Positions 28,901 to 43,900 of a stretch of 64,000 bases of DNA are shown here, piece after piece. This DNA comes from Liolophura sinensis (taxonomy: Eukaryota; Mollusca; Polyplacophora; Chitonida; Chitonidae). Position 1 is the stretch's first letter. Each line of letters opens with the position of its first letter. A program made the translations under genes and the position numbers. The stretch is taken from NCBI RefSeq assembly GCF_032854445.1, contig NC_088298.1, forward strand, positions 5,822,160 through 5,886,159. The letters run 5' to 3'. The notes under the pieces are model-generated. The model was given only the letters and a program-made list of their open reading frames with translations. It was not told the origin of the DNA and ran no database searches.

Positions 28901-31900
28901 CCACCATTATAGCCAAAACAATGACATCTACATACCTAAGCCAGTATCCCACGATTATAACCAAAACGATGACATCTACATACCTAAACCAGTATCCCAT
29001 CATTATGCCCAAAACGATGACATCTACATACCTAAGCCAGTATCCCACCATTATGCCCAAAATGATGACATCTACATACCTACGCCAGTATCCCACCATT
29101 ATAGTTAAAATGACATCTACATACCTGAGCCAGTATCCCACCATTATAGCCAAAATGATGACATCTACATACCTAAGCCAGTATCCCCCCATTATAATTA
29201 AAATGATGACATCTTGCATACCTAAGCCAGTATCTCACCATTATAGCTAAAATGATGACATCTTGCATACCTTTACTTTATGAACCTTACACAACAATAT
29301 TCACTCTTAATTATTTATTTATTTGATTGGTGTTTACGCCATCCTCAAGAATATTTCACTTATGCAGCCACGATCTGGTTGCCATGACAACCTGAAAAAT
29401 ATAGCCTTACCGGTGTGCACACCCAGCGGATCCAGGTTTTCCATGTTACACACAGTTATACAGTTATCTGCCGCATCACGGACGACTTCGTACTCCACTT
29501 CCTTCCAGCCCAGCAGCGACTTCTCAATCAGAATTTGATTGGTCAAGGCAAGTGCCTGAGAAGAAAAATATATAAATATCATTAAGCAAAATCTATATTA
29601 AAAAGGATGTAAAGGAAGTACAAAACCCCTGTTTATGAAGTGAAAATCAACGGACTGAATATATTTTATTTAACACAAGTTCCATTGAAAAGGCTTGCTT
29701 TCGGACCAATCAGCAAGCTAATTTAAGGTTCACAGCAACCAATCACAGGGAAGGTTGACAAGCCAATCAGAGAGCAGGAATTTCCTTTACCAATCAATCA
29801 GATGAGGGTAGGTAACACATAGGCCAGACACATGAAGTACATGGCCCTGTCTGCACAGTGAAGCTTATCATGGCAGACAAAGTCTAAAATTGAGTTTAGC
29901 TCTTTTGATTGCTAAAAAACTTTGAATGACATTGTTAAATTCAAGCTCTTGGGAGGACCGCTACTAATCTCAAAACCCACAATCTACTTACATTCCTGGC
30001 AATGTTTTCCAAATGCGCCTCGTCACTGGCTAAGCCCGACCCCAGCCCGCCGAGAGCGTATGCTGCCCTCACCATCACAGGGTACCCAATGTTATCAGCA
30101 GCCTTAAGAGCAGACTCCACCTGATAAAGAGAAGGGCAACACATCAGTCATCACAGTACAGGGCAACACATCAGTCATCACAGTACAGGGCAACACATAA
30201 GTCATCACAGTATAGGGCAACACATCCATCACCACAATGTAGGGCAACACATCAGCCATCACAGTACAGGACAACACATAAGTCATCACAGTATAGAGAA
30301 ACACATCAGTCATCACAGTATAGGGGAACACATCCATTAATACAGTATAGGGCAACATATCAGTCATCCCAGTATAGGGCAACACATCCATCATCACAAT
30401 GTAGGGCAACATATCAGCCATCACAGTACAGGACAACACATAAGTCATCACAGTATAGAGAAACACATCAGTCATCACAGTATAGGGGAACACATCCATT
30501 AATACAGTATAGGGCAACATATCAGTCATCCCAGTATAGGGCAACACATCCTTCAGCACAGTATAGGGCAACACATCAGTCATCACAGTATAGGCAAGAC
30601 ATCCGTCAACACAGTACAGGGCAACACATCTGTCATCACAGTATAGAAAAACACATAGGTCATCACAGTATAGGGCAACACATCCATCATCATCATTGTA
30701 TCAGAAAAACTTAAGTATTGCTATCAAAAGTGTCATTTTATGAGCTTTATCTGCTGCAAGTGAATTTTTTCACACAAATCTTTCAGTGAAATACAATAGT
30801 GCTATTTTCCACTAGCTAGTAGGCCACTAGCTCATCACCAGCACACTTGTAGTAGGCCACTGGCTCAACACCAGGCCACTTGTAGTGGGCCACTAGCTGA
30901 ACACCAGGCCACTTGTAGTAGGCCACTAGCTGAACACCAGGCCACTTGTAGTGGGTCACTAGCTCAACACCAGCAAAACTGTAGCAGGCCACTAACTCAA
31001 CACCAGCACACGTGTAATAGGCCACTAGCTCAACACCAGCAAAATGTAGTAGGCCACTAGCTCAACACCAGCAAAATGTAGTAGGCCACTAGCTCAACAC
31101 CAGCAAAATTGTAGCAGGCCACTAGCTCAAAACCAGCACACTTGTAGTAGGCCGCTAGCTCAACACCAGCACACTTGTACTAGGTCTCTGGCATTTCACT
31201 TTCATTTTCACTTTAAGGACTGTCCCCATAAATCATGTGCTTATATACCTCTTATTTTCTGCAACTGACAGATGTGATTCAAACTTGCACCTATCGCTTG
31301 AGCTATCATATCTGTCCACACCATATTCATGTGAGGTGTTTGGGAGAAAAGGATGGGGGTAGTTGCGAGATGGTCCCGGAAATGTGAGCCAATACATTTC
31401 CCCGTGTAAGTGAGTAAAGCTGCACAGTAAACAGTCGTGTCTGAACCATGCAAGAGTAAAGCTGCACAGTAAACAGTCGTGTCTGCACCATGCAAGAGTA
31501 CAGCTGCACAGTAAACAGTCGTGTCTGCACCATGCAAGAGTAAAGCTGCACAGTAAACAGTCGTCTCTGCACCATGCGGACAGTAAAGCTGCACAGTAAA
31601 CAGTCATGTCTGAACCATGCGACAGTAAAGCTGCACAGTAAAACAGTCGTGTCTGAACCATGCAAGAGTAAAGCTGCACAGTAAACAGTCGTCTCTGCAC
31701 CATGCAAGAGTACAGCTGCACAGTAAACAATCATACCTGCACTATGCAAGAGTAAAGCTGCACAGTAAACAGTCGTCTCTGCACCATGCGAGAGTACAGC
31801 TGCACAGTAAACAGTAGTGTCTGCACCATGCGAGAGTAAAGCTGCACAGTAAAAAGTCGTGTCTGCACCATGCAAGAGTAAAGCTGCACAGTAAACAGTC

Positions 31901-34900
31901 GTGTCTGCACCATGCAAGAGTAAAGCTGTACAGCAAACAGTCGTGTCTGTACCATGCAAGAGTAAAGCTGCACAGTAAACAGTCGTACCTGCACCATGCG
32001 AGAGTAAAGCTGCACAGTAAACAGTAGTGTCTGCACCATGCAAGAGTAAAGCTGCACAATAAACAGTCGTCTCTGAACCATGCAAGAGTAAAGCTGCACA
32101 GTAAACAGTCGTGTCTGAACCATGCAAGAGTAAAGCTGCATAGTAAACAGTCGTATCTGCACCATGCAAGAGTAAAGCTGCACAGTAAACGGTCGTGTCT
32201 GCACCATGCAAGAGTAAAGCTGCCACAGTAAACAGTCGTGTCTGTACCATGCAAGAGTAAAGCTGCACAGTAAACAGTCATGACTGCACTGTGCAAGAGT
32301 ACAGCTGCACAGTAAAACAGTCCTGTCTGCACCATGCAAGAGTAAAGCTGCACAGTAAACAGTCGTGTCTGAACCATGCAAGAGTAAAGCTGCACAGTAA
32401 ACAGTCGTGTCTGCACCATGCAAGAGTGAAGCAGCACAGCAAACAGTCATGTCTGCACCATGCAAGAGTAAAGCTGCACAGTAAACAGTCGTACCTGCAC
32501 CATGCGAGAGTAAAGCAGCACAGCAAACAGTCGTGTCTGCACCATGCGAGAGTAAAGCTGCACAGCAAACAGTCGTGTCTGCACCATGCGAGAGTAAAGC
32601 TGCACAGTAAACAGCCGTGTCTGCAGCATGCGAGAGTAAAGCTGCACAGTAAACAGTCATGTCTGCACCATGCAAGAGTAAAGCTGCACAGTAAAGTCGC
32701 ATCTGCACCATGCAAGAGTAAAGCTGCACAGTAAACGGTCGTGTCTGCACCATGCAAGAGTAAAGCTGCACAGTAAACAGTCGTGTCTGTACCATGCAAG
32801 AGTAAAGCTGCACAGTAAACAGTCATGACTGCACTGTGCAAGAGTACAGCTGCACAGTAAAACAGTCCTGTCTGCACCATGCGAGAGTAAAGCTGCACAG
32901 TAAACAGTCGTGTCTGCACCATGCAAGAGTAAAGCTGCACAGTAAACAGTCGTGTCTGCACCATGCAAGAGTGAAGCAGCACAGCAAACAGTCGTGTCTG
33001 CACCATGCAAGAGTAAAGCTGCACAGTAAACAGCCGTGTCTGCACCATGCGAGAGTAAAGCTGCACAGTAAACAGTCATGTCTGCACCATGCAAGAGTAA
33101 AGCTGCACAGTAAACAGTCATGTCTGCACCATGTGAGAGTAAAGCTGCACAGTAAACAGTTGTGTCTGCACCATGCGAGAGTAAAGCTGCACAGCAAACA
33201 GTCGTGTCTGCACCATGCGACAGTAAAGCAGCACAGCAAACAGTCGTGTCTGAACCATGCGAGAGTAAAGCTGCACAGTAAACAGTTGTGTCTGCACCAT
33301 GCGAGAGTAAAGCTGCACAGTAAACAGTCGTGTCTGAACCATGCAAGAGTAAAGCAGCACAGCAAACAGTTGTGTCTGCACCATGCAAGAGTACAGCTGC
33401 ACAATAAACAGTCGTCTCTGCACCATGCGAGAGTAAAGCTACACAGTAAACAGTCGTGTCTGAACCATGCAAGAGTGAAGCAGCACAGCAAACAGTCATG
33501 TCTGCACCATGCGAGAGTAAAGCTGCACAGCAAACAGTCGTGTCTGCACCATGCAAGAGTAAAGCTGTACAGCAAACAGTTGTGTCTGCACCATGCGAGA
33601 GTAAAGCTGCACAGTAAACAGTTGTGTCTGCACCATGCGAGAGTAAAGCTGCACAGCAAACAGTCGTGTCTGCACCAGGCGAGAGTAAAGCAGCACAGCA
33701 AACAGTCGTGTCTGAACCATGCGAGAGTAAAGCTGCACAGTAAACAGTCGTGTCTGCACCATGCGAGAGTAAAGCTGCACAGTAAACAGTCGTGTCTGAA
33801 CCATGCAAGAGTAAAGCAGCACAGTAAACAGTTGTGTCTGCACCATGCGAGAGTACAGCTGCACAGTAAACAGTCGTCTCTGCACCATGCGACAGTAAAG
33901 CTGCACAGTAAACAGTCGTGTCTGAACCATGTAAGAGTGAAGCAGCACAGCAAACAGTCATGTCTGCACCATGCGAGAGTAAAGCTGCACAGCAAACAGT
34001 CATGTCTGCACCATGCAAGAGTAAAGCTGTACAGCAAACAGTTGTGTCTGCACCATGCGAGAGTAAAACTGCACCATGCAAGCAAGAGAAAAACAAGCCG
34101 ACAGTCAGAGCAATGTCCTGAAACGAAATCTGGATGCGATCAACATAGTATTATGCACTGAAGGTATACTACACGTCAAATAATTTTACAGCAATAAAAC
34201 TTACTACTGGTCTGCTCTGAATGATTTCCTTTTTTCTCCAGACAAGGTCCTTAGGCCATGCTCGTCATGAGCTTTCATTACGGTTGTCAACAGTAGTTTG
34301 GTTATCCTCTACGGATTTCACTCACACAATTCCAACAGACTCTGCCCGGTTTCCTCCCACCATAATGCTGGTCGCTGTCGTATAAGTGAAATATTCTTGA
34401 GTACGGCGTAAAACACTAATCAAATAAATAAATAAATAAATATTCACACAAACACAGGGTGAAAGTATAACAAAATATAATTCACATATTACGACAGTCT
34501 GGGATAGTTAAGATACTATTCTTCCTTTAGTTACAAACTTACCGATTCCACTGCTAAACTCGGCGCCAGTTTTTCATCAATTTCCTTCAGCTTATCTGCA
34601 AATATCTGACGATCTTCCGTGGCTTCGATACTGGACACTGGAGTGCCCAACACTCTCACACCAAACTCCTCCAACACGCCAGACCTGTGCAGCTCAATTC
34701 CTGGAGAGAAAATCAGACAGACAATCAGACAAACAGACAGACATACAGGCAAACATACAGGCATATAAAACAAATATCTTTTCTGTCTTTATATTTCTCA
34801 GCAAAGCATGACAAATAAGGAAACGTATTTTAGGAAAGAACAAAATCACAGACAAAACTGGTATTGTTTCTTTTGAATAAGAACAGCAGTTCTGATCCTA

Positions 34901-37900
34901 AATTATAGACTGGCTTTGCAAAACTTTTTCGTAGTGCAAAATCGAAGAACAAAATCTTTTTAAAGCTATCGCATTTGGTAAATTTCTCCAAATTACAGAC
35001 TAAAATTCTACTGAAATCAAAACTTCATCAAAACTTCAGTATTCTCTACAAATCTCAAAGTTAGAGATTGAAATTTCTCTCAAATTAAAAACTAAAAAAC
35101 AAACTTTAGTGATCTGTAAAATAAAAATATGTTTATAAATACCACAGTTAAGCGCGGTCTGTCCACCCATGGACAGCAGAAGTCCATCTGGTCTCTCTCT
35201 CTTTATCACCTCTTTCACAAATGCTGGAGTTACAGGCAGAAAATACACTACATCGGCCTGTTTCTCGCCCTCAGCGTTCGTTTGCACGGAGGCGATGTTT
35301 GGGTTCATCAGAACAGTCTGGATGTTCTCTTCCTGACCAACCAATGAAATTCAAGAATTGAAAATGCTATGAAACTAGCCCACATGAATCACACTCCATC
35401 GGTCGTAGAGCTAATCATAAAAGGGGCGACAGCTCAGGCTTTGCTAGGTTTCTTAACACCAAAATGGGGGCCTCCATGGCTCAGTTGGTTAGCGCGCTAG
35501 CGCAGCGTAATGACCCAGGAGTCTCTCACCAATGCAGTTGCTGTAAGTTCAAGTCCAGCTCATGCTGGCTTCCTCTCCGGCCGTACGTGGGAAGGTTTGC
35601 CAGCAACCTGCAGATGGACGTGGGTTTCCCCCGGGCTCTGCCCGGTTTCCACCCACCATAATGCTGGCCGCCGTCGTATAAGTGAAATATTCTTGAGTAC
35701 AGCGTAAAACATCAATCAAATAAATAAATCAATAAATAAATAACACCATAATACTGGCCTCCTTCATCTTCAGCGGTACCCACAAAGCTCTGCCAGCAAC
35801 CTGCTGACGTAGAATGCCCACGTGAAATCACTAATGTATGGTATGTGACTGATGAAGTCTCCAACGTGGAGGACAAGGGGTCCTCAGCAAATTATAGGTC
35901 AAGAAAAGCTGCTTGGGACTTATAATGCTGCCTCATTATTTCATACCATCCACTTCTACGAGGTATGTACATATCCAAGGTATTTTACATCCCACTTTTC
36001 TCAGTCACATGACGCTGAGGAGTCATGTGACAACGGGCAGTTAGTAGGTGTGTGAACATGTCTTCTTATGGCAGGGGGAGTCCATGTCACCAAAGTGCTG
36101 CCACCACTAAATATCATGCCAAAGACACCAAACATGACACTCCACCCAGACACATAATACTAACACCCGGCCAACCAGTCCTGTTTCCTTCCTCTAACCT
36201 CTCGGTGCCAAGTGCCAAGCAAGGCAGAAACAAATACTATTTTTGAAGTCTTTGGTATGACCTGACCCAGGTTTGAACCCGGGACTCCTGACTTCGATTC
36301 GGAGTTCAAACCATTAGGCCATCGAAGCAGTGAAAGAGTTTGTACTCAAACCTCCCCTACTGATCCAAGACTACAGGTACCAATCATACACACAGAACAA
36401 ATTATTTACCTTGAGTGCCTTTACAGCCTGTGAGCCACTGTAGTCAAACTCCCCAGCCTGTCCTATGGACAGACCTCCGCTGCCCAGCACCAGTACCTTA
36501 GATACCTGGAATACAGCATATCTTATAAATAAATTAAAAAAAAAAAAAATAAAAAATTAGACCTTAAAGGGATACAGAACCGAGAGTGATTGGCCGACAG
36601 TGAAGACAGGGTTTCCTAGGTTAAACCCTGAAGTTCTGGTCACACATGAATAAATCTGCCAAACCTAAAATTCACCTTAGGCTAGGCATAGCCTGGACTT
36701 GCCTATCTCTCACAGCATCCAATCAGAATCGACAAGGCATAGCCTGGACTTGCCTATCTCTCACATAAGCCAATCAGAATTGATTCTGTATGCTTTTAGG
36801 TTCAGAATTAGAATTACTGGTGTAATGGGGACGCCCAGCAGCACAATGTTCCTTTCCCAGTTCATCCTTATGAGATCACATAGAAGACAGTACAACATTA
36901 CAATAGAAACTGATACAATGTAACACTGAAGACGTTGCGCTACAATCCATTTTTGACAGAACAATATCTCAAGGTCCTGCTTCATACTAGCGCCACCTCA
37001 CGGGATTTAAAAACAATGCAGCCTCCCTATAAGGAACAACACAGCACTCATTTAATTTTTTTTCACATCTATTTATCATATCAAGTAGATGTAATTGCCT
37101 ACACTGATAAATCGAGAAAAGCGACAGTACTGGTCGAGGCGAGACATGAACTCACGCCTCGGTGTCCAGACCCACCGCTCTACGAACTGAACTATCCAAC
37201 CAGATGGAACGTCTCGCTTGTCAGAGTCCAGTTATATGCAATCAATGATTTTTGCACGAAGACACACAAAGAGAAGACTCATTGTTTCGAAAGAAAAACT
37301 GCAATCATCGTCAGGGAATACAATGAGTAGGTGTAATTTCTTACACTGATAAATCGCGACCAGCAATAACAGGGCTGGCTGGATAGCTGAGTTGGTACAG
37401 CCTTGGGGCTACAAACCCTAAGCCTAGAGATCGCGTCTCACACAAGCCAGTATCTTCGATGTTCTCAGTTTATCAGTGTCGGAAATTGCATCTACTAGAT
37501 GTACTCCCTTGGCTGACTTTGATTGCAATTTAAATTTATTACAAGTAGTGGTAAGCAACTGTTTTTAGAAAATATATCCAGACTAATAAATATATTTATT
37601 TGACTGGTGTTTCACACATTACTCAAGAATATTTCACATATGACGGACACCAGACTAATAAATGTGGTCACATTTATGTGTGTTGTTGTTAAATCTTGGA
37701 TGGCCTACAAGTACTTAATTACCACATACTCACATCCAACCTTTTTGGTTTAGGGGGAGGGGGTTTAATGACATCGGCTACACTCTGGCCTCCACTGGTG
37801 ACCAGAGCTATGAAACTGTCAAACAGAAACTGAAAGTAAAAACAGACACTCATCAGGTGACCCTCACTAAAAACAAACATTGGACACATATGTCCCATGT

Positions 37901-40900
37901 TTTTGTTTGTTCCATTTGACTGTCAGATAACATGAGAGAAGAAAATGAAAGTGTAACCTGTACCATTATTCAGTATGACAAAGTCTAAAGAAAGTATCAA
38001 ACAGAAACTGAAAGTAGAAACAAACAATAATCAAGTGACCTTCATTAAAAACAGACAATGGACACAAGTGTCCCCTGTGGTTTGAACAAGGCTATGAAAC
38101 TGTCCAAAAGAAATTGAAAGTAAAAACAGAAAAGGAAGATGCAATCTCCACCATTGTCTGTGACACAGACGAAAGAAAGTATCAGAACAGAAAATGAAAG
38201 TAACCCCATCTCCACTTCAGTATCCCCCTACGCTCTATTATTCCTTCTTTACTCCCCTACCTCTGTATCCGTGGGTCCTCCCCAAGCCTCTGGGTGGAAC
38301 TGGGCCGTAAAAATGGGGCGACTACAGTGCATAATACCCTCGTTAGTCTTATCGTTGACGTTCTCAAAGAGGACTTCCCAGCCAGGTGGGATGGTGTCAT
38401 TCTCAATGGCGTAGCCGTGGTTTTGGGACGTTATGAAGGCTTGACCAGTCAACACATTCATCACAGGCTGGTTGTGTCCTCTGTAACAAGGAGTGGCTGA
38501 CTTATTCGACTCATTGGCAGTTATCTGACTCACTGGCAGACTTATCTGACTCACTGGAAAACTTATTCGAATCACTTATTTGGCTCAAACTGACTTATTT
38601 TAGACTGTATGACCCACTGGCTCACTTATTTGACTCACTTACTGGCTCAGTTGGCAGACACTCTCAGTTATTTCTTTCAATTATTTGACTGGTTTTACTT
38701 GAGTGACTCTCAATTCAGTCACTGACTAATTTATTAGACTGACTGACCTACATGACTGTCATGACTACATGACTCTGACCTCCTCTTCCAATTCTAAATG
38801 AAAACCCTGAGTGTCCGCAGTAAACTGGCTGAGCTTCCACAGCCACATGATGGACTCCTAATTTCAAGCTGGTGCCAAAAATTGGTCACATAATTTTCAA
38901 CTACAGTGAAACCAACACTTTAGTTCACTAAGCCAGCTTAGGCCCAAAACAACACTATACCCTAATTAATAAACTGATTCAGACAGGTGTTCACCTATTT
39001 ACCTTGTATGCTGTAACCAATGTATTCAGTAAATGTGTCCCTCTTGATTTTGATTGATATCATATTTATTTAAATTTATTTTACTAATTAATGTTTAACT
39101 CCGTTCTAAGGATTTACACCACTTTCACATTTCAGCGCCCCATACAAATCCTGCCTTTCATTACAACAGATTAGTTACAGCTGAGTTACCTGTTTCCAAG
39201 GGGCAGTTTGTATGTCTTCGCACCCGCGGCCAGGGCCGTCAGCTGATTTCCCATACAGATCCCGAATACTGGCTCCGTGCGATCGCTCTCCAGCACCTGA
39301 CAACAACAACAACAGAGATCATCCAATGTGTGCAGAAGACTGCCAACCAGAATTTGTCTTCATCAGCAGTGTTCATATATCAGATGATAAGACCATTAAA
39401 CCCTGTACAGGAAAATAGTCTGACTATTTTTCAAAAATTTTTCCACCCAAGTAAAATGCTTTTAAAACATAAGGCCTCAGGCTTCTGAAGGTGTTTTAGA
39501 CTCAAATCAGGCTTTGTCAACTTCAAAATAGTGTACTGCACTACAATTCTGATTTAACCTAGAAATCTTTACTTCACTGCTGAGAGTTATTTTAGTTCTT
39601 CTCGATAACATCGAAAATTTGTCTTTAAGTTTAAGTCTGAGATCAGAAATAATGTGATAAGTTAAGACTAAGGACGACTTTTTAAGTCTAAGACAGCTTT
39701 GTGACCCTGGAGCCAGATTCTATGGTGGCCTCTAGGCTAACAGAAAAATAATATCCATATTTTTTTCTTAAAATAGTTTGTTCCAGGGTCCATTCTGTGA
39801 ATGTATTCATAGATCTATGTCTAAATGCACTTAAAATGATGAAAGCAACGAAATGTTTCATCTGAAATCAAAACTTGATGTGACATCATTGGTGCCAGCG
39901 CAGAATCTAAAGTTTCAAATGCATTTAAACAGGCTGAAAACATTCCATAACTTAAATCAGCCTATTTTTTATAGACAGTGTTTAATGGTCTTTCATTTGA
40001 CATATTATTAACATTTCAATTTTCTTTGCCTTTAATTGCTCTATTTACAGCTTTTAATTTACAGATGTCAAAGCGCAATTAGATTTTCCTGTACTTGAGG
40101 ATATAATCTGGAAAACTTACGATTTAGTGAACGTGGCTTTATTTCGTAAATCTATCAACTGCATAATCGTTTTTCATTTCAGGATATCTGGAATGTGATC
40201 ACTCTGATGAATAATGACATGGGGGCTTCACTTATGTCACGCGGGTTGGTTTACGGGTGGCAGGGAATGCCTAGAGTAGCCCACTGACATTTGGCGAATA
40301 ACTGAATGACTTGTAGGCATGGAAACTCATGGTCAGAAAAAAGTCTGAGGTTTCTCAAGGAAGTCTGGAATCTCAAAACTGTGACTCCCAAACATTTTTA
40401 ATGGGTTGTAAAATAATTTGGATTAGGCCCGTGAACATTGGACCCATTTGTTACTTTCAAAAGTCTTTGTGTGACAATAAGCAGCAGAATATCTAATGGA
40501 GTCAACTAATTACTCACTCGAACAGTTTATATTTATTTATTTGCTTGGTGTTTTACTCCTAACTCAAAAATAATTCACTTACACAATGACGGCCAGCATT
40601 ATGGTCGAAGGGAACCCTGCAGGTTGCTGACAGACCTTCCCCCGTATGACCAAAGAGGAAGCATGCATGAGATGGACACAGCCATCACATTGGTAAGATG
40701 CTTATCAGTCAATGTGCTGCGCTAGCATGCTAATCACTAGGCCACAGAGGCCCCAACTTCTACAGTTTAACACAAACAAACAGCCTATGGGTGTCATTAT
40801 CCGCTACTTTCCCACGTACCTTTCTGATATTTTCGATGGTAGCTGTGGCTAGCTTAGGATCTCCTGGGCCATTGGATATGAAAAGACCATCAAAGACATC

Positions 40901-43900
40901 CTTACTGAAGTCATAATCCCACGGAACAACAGTGACTTCTGCACCTCTCTGTAAAAGAAAAAGTTATAGATTTTATTTCATGGCCGCAGTGTTTAATTCG
41001 AATCTATCAGTTCTAAGCTCTGTGCAAGGCACACCTGGTTTTCTGATACAACTGAAAAGTGACATAACCCGTGTTAGGATGAGCAAAATAGTTACCTTGG
41101 CAAAAGTGTGAAGACTTTTATTTGTCTAAGTGGAGGTGTGTCTTCATTAAAATTTACAAAACTTACTGAGGCAGGGTGTCTACTAAAGGGCCCAACATTT
41201 CCAAAAAGAATAAAAAATTGTTTTAAAAGTGCCTGGGCCAAACCACAAGAAAACCATGATTTGTCTCTAAACATAAATTCCAGCCTGCATCAACGAATGT
41301 AATACAATTTAGCTTGTATTCAACTTACAACTTTGTTCTGTCAGAGTAACTTTGTCTAAACAATATGTTCCAGCTTCCACTGGTCATTTTGGATTAAGCT
41401 AATTAACCGGCTGTATAAGATTTACGAGCTCTTCCAGCAGAGGTAGCAGACAGAAGGCTATGGGCCTCTGCAGGACAGTATTTAACGCCAAACTCGAAAA
41501 GTTTTCCCTGATACGATGGTGGTCCTCTTTACAGGTGGTGGAATCTAGACAGCCTGATATAAACCACCGACTTTTGGCAAGTTATTGATAAACTTTCTTC
41601 ACATGTGACGTATAGACATGCACAAATCGTCACATCTTAGACTCTGTATTGTCCCTAAGGCCCCCTGAAGCAGTGAGACCGCGGAAATGTGCAAATTCCA
41701 TGCCCAAGGCCGGATTTTTAAACCATATCCCGCATTAGGTAAAATACCAAGCTTTTCTTTGGACAACAACGGCCGTGTATATTACCGTATCCTGCAGACG
41801 ACGTCAAATGAGTCTGCTGAGTAGGTTATCTCCCCTTGTTGGGTTGTGAAAACAATGGCCACTTTGCTGAAGCCATTCATCTGTACATCGGTCTTCTGCA
41901 CTGAATTGATGGGTCTTTGCACGATATATTTGTTATGTAGTTATTCAGTGACTCAGTCCTCAGCTGATGCCTCGCCCGATACAAGGGTTACTTACTGACA
42001 CCATGTATATCTGCATCCTAACACTGAGTAACCATGTAACTACTATAATGTGGTGCATTAAAATCCTGCCATATCTGTATCTATTACACAGAAACCCACT
42101 GTAACAATAACAATGACATTTTATGGAATTCATTTAGGTGTACACAATCTTTCTTGTCGTACGTTGTCATTTTATCACAGTTCTCAATGATGACCAATAT
42201 TACCTGAATTAGACTGCGGACCATATTGTGTTTAATTCCACAATCCACGGCCACAATCTTCAGCGGATTCCCCTTTCCATAAACTTTAATTTCCTGAAAT
42301 AAAGTATTCAGCAAATAACAAACTGTCAATCACGGCCTATTTCAATATAACAGAGTACTTTACTGTGGAATTTACAATCCATTTTCGATTCGTGCATTTC
42401 CAATTAACATGGTATCCATCAAACATGACATTTTATTTATTTCTTTATTTGATTGGTGTTTTACGCCGTTTTAAAGAATATTTCACCGCATGACATTTTA
42501 AAGTACATGAATGAATGATTATGGCTTATAATCTACATCGGCAATATTTTAGCCACACCATGGCGAAATTTTAATTTATTTATTTGATTGGTGTTGTATG
42601 CCGTATTCATATTTCACTTATACAACAACAACCAGCATTATCATGGTGGGAAGAAACCAGGGTGGGAAAATCGCACAACCATCTGCAGGTTGCTGCCAGA
42701 CCATTCCACGTACAGCTGGAGAGCAAAAATTTTAAAGTAAATGTGACAATGACATAACTGTAACAACTAAATTTACACTTCGTGATCGTGTTACTCTAAA
42801 TTCAAGGTGATAATCGCAAATTTTAGACTTACCTTCGTAGATATCTCAGACATGAGGTTTCGCAAATTGTGATCGATAAACTCCACTGGGTCGCCGTCAA
42901 ACTCTATTTTGCCTAACACAGTACCCTGTTCAAAAGAAGAGTTTATGGTCTGAGTGTATTGTATATACCTTGATGGTCACCGAGCGTCCGATTTATCCGA
43001 TAGGTGGTTCGCGCCATGCTCAATAATATTTCACTAATACTGTCTTTTTGTGCATCATTCATAAACACAGTAGCAGATTCAAAAACACAACAAAGTTACT
43101 ACTCTCCTTACAGGTTTTGTTCACATCATTTGTCAATTAATCTTTTTTTCTTTAGATCAGTATTTAATGAGTAATCTTAAGACTTTGTGAGCAAAGGGAA
43201 ACCAGTCCCCTTTCCAAGCTATTTGACAACCTGCCAGGCTGACACCTGAAGTTGAACAGCAAGAACTGGATTTGAATTTGCAACCTTACTGGTCTTCAGT
43301 TCCAATGCACTGAGAACCACAAGCAAAGTACAAAGGTCACCAAGTTTAAACTCTTCAGTAAGATCCAGGTAATGAACGGCGTCTCCGTTTCTTAAAAAAC
43401 GGCAAAGCAGAAAAACTTTAGATTTGGTAGCTAAAAATAATATAGAAGCATGCGCTAATCCAGTCATTGCATCAATTCTAGTGAGAGTGTGGCAAAAGCT
43501 GGTGCTGAAATCATGTATGGTCTGGGAAGATGTGATTATTACACGTTACATATGATTTAACATGTGTAGTAGTATGGTACGGTTGTCTGTCCACTGCTGC
43601 TAAGTCAGAATTCCTCTCTCTTTTTATTCCAACATGAAGAATGACATGTTCACACCTTGTCTCGGACTTTCTTCGTGATCATCCGCGTGTCGATGCCGTA
43701 CAAAGCCGGGATCTTCTCTTCCTGGAGCCACTGAGCTAACGATTTGGCAGAATTCCAGTGACTGTGTTGATGTGAGTAGTCCTGAACTAACAATCCAGCT
43801 ACCTGAAAAAGAAATAAGCTTAAAGGGTTCATCTCAGCAGAGATACAAAAATAAACATTTTCTTTTTTTATTCCCCTGGCCCCAAGATCATGAAGCACTC

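Noticed and set aside
28509-29250. Opposed open frames of about 240 codons
   Set aside because: Produced by a 48-bp array; repeats are equally conserved in all frames and sit in an intron.
31327-34161. Long open frames (up to 479 codons) with ankyrin-like wording
   Set aside because: They lie in a 42-bp tandem array inside a CPS intron; several frames on both strands are open at once because the period is a multiple of three.
35466-35560. Functional tRNA gene at the SINE head
   Set aside because: It has box A and B but is continuous with a SINE body, and flanking duplications surround the whole element.
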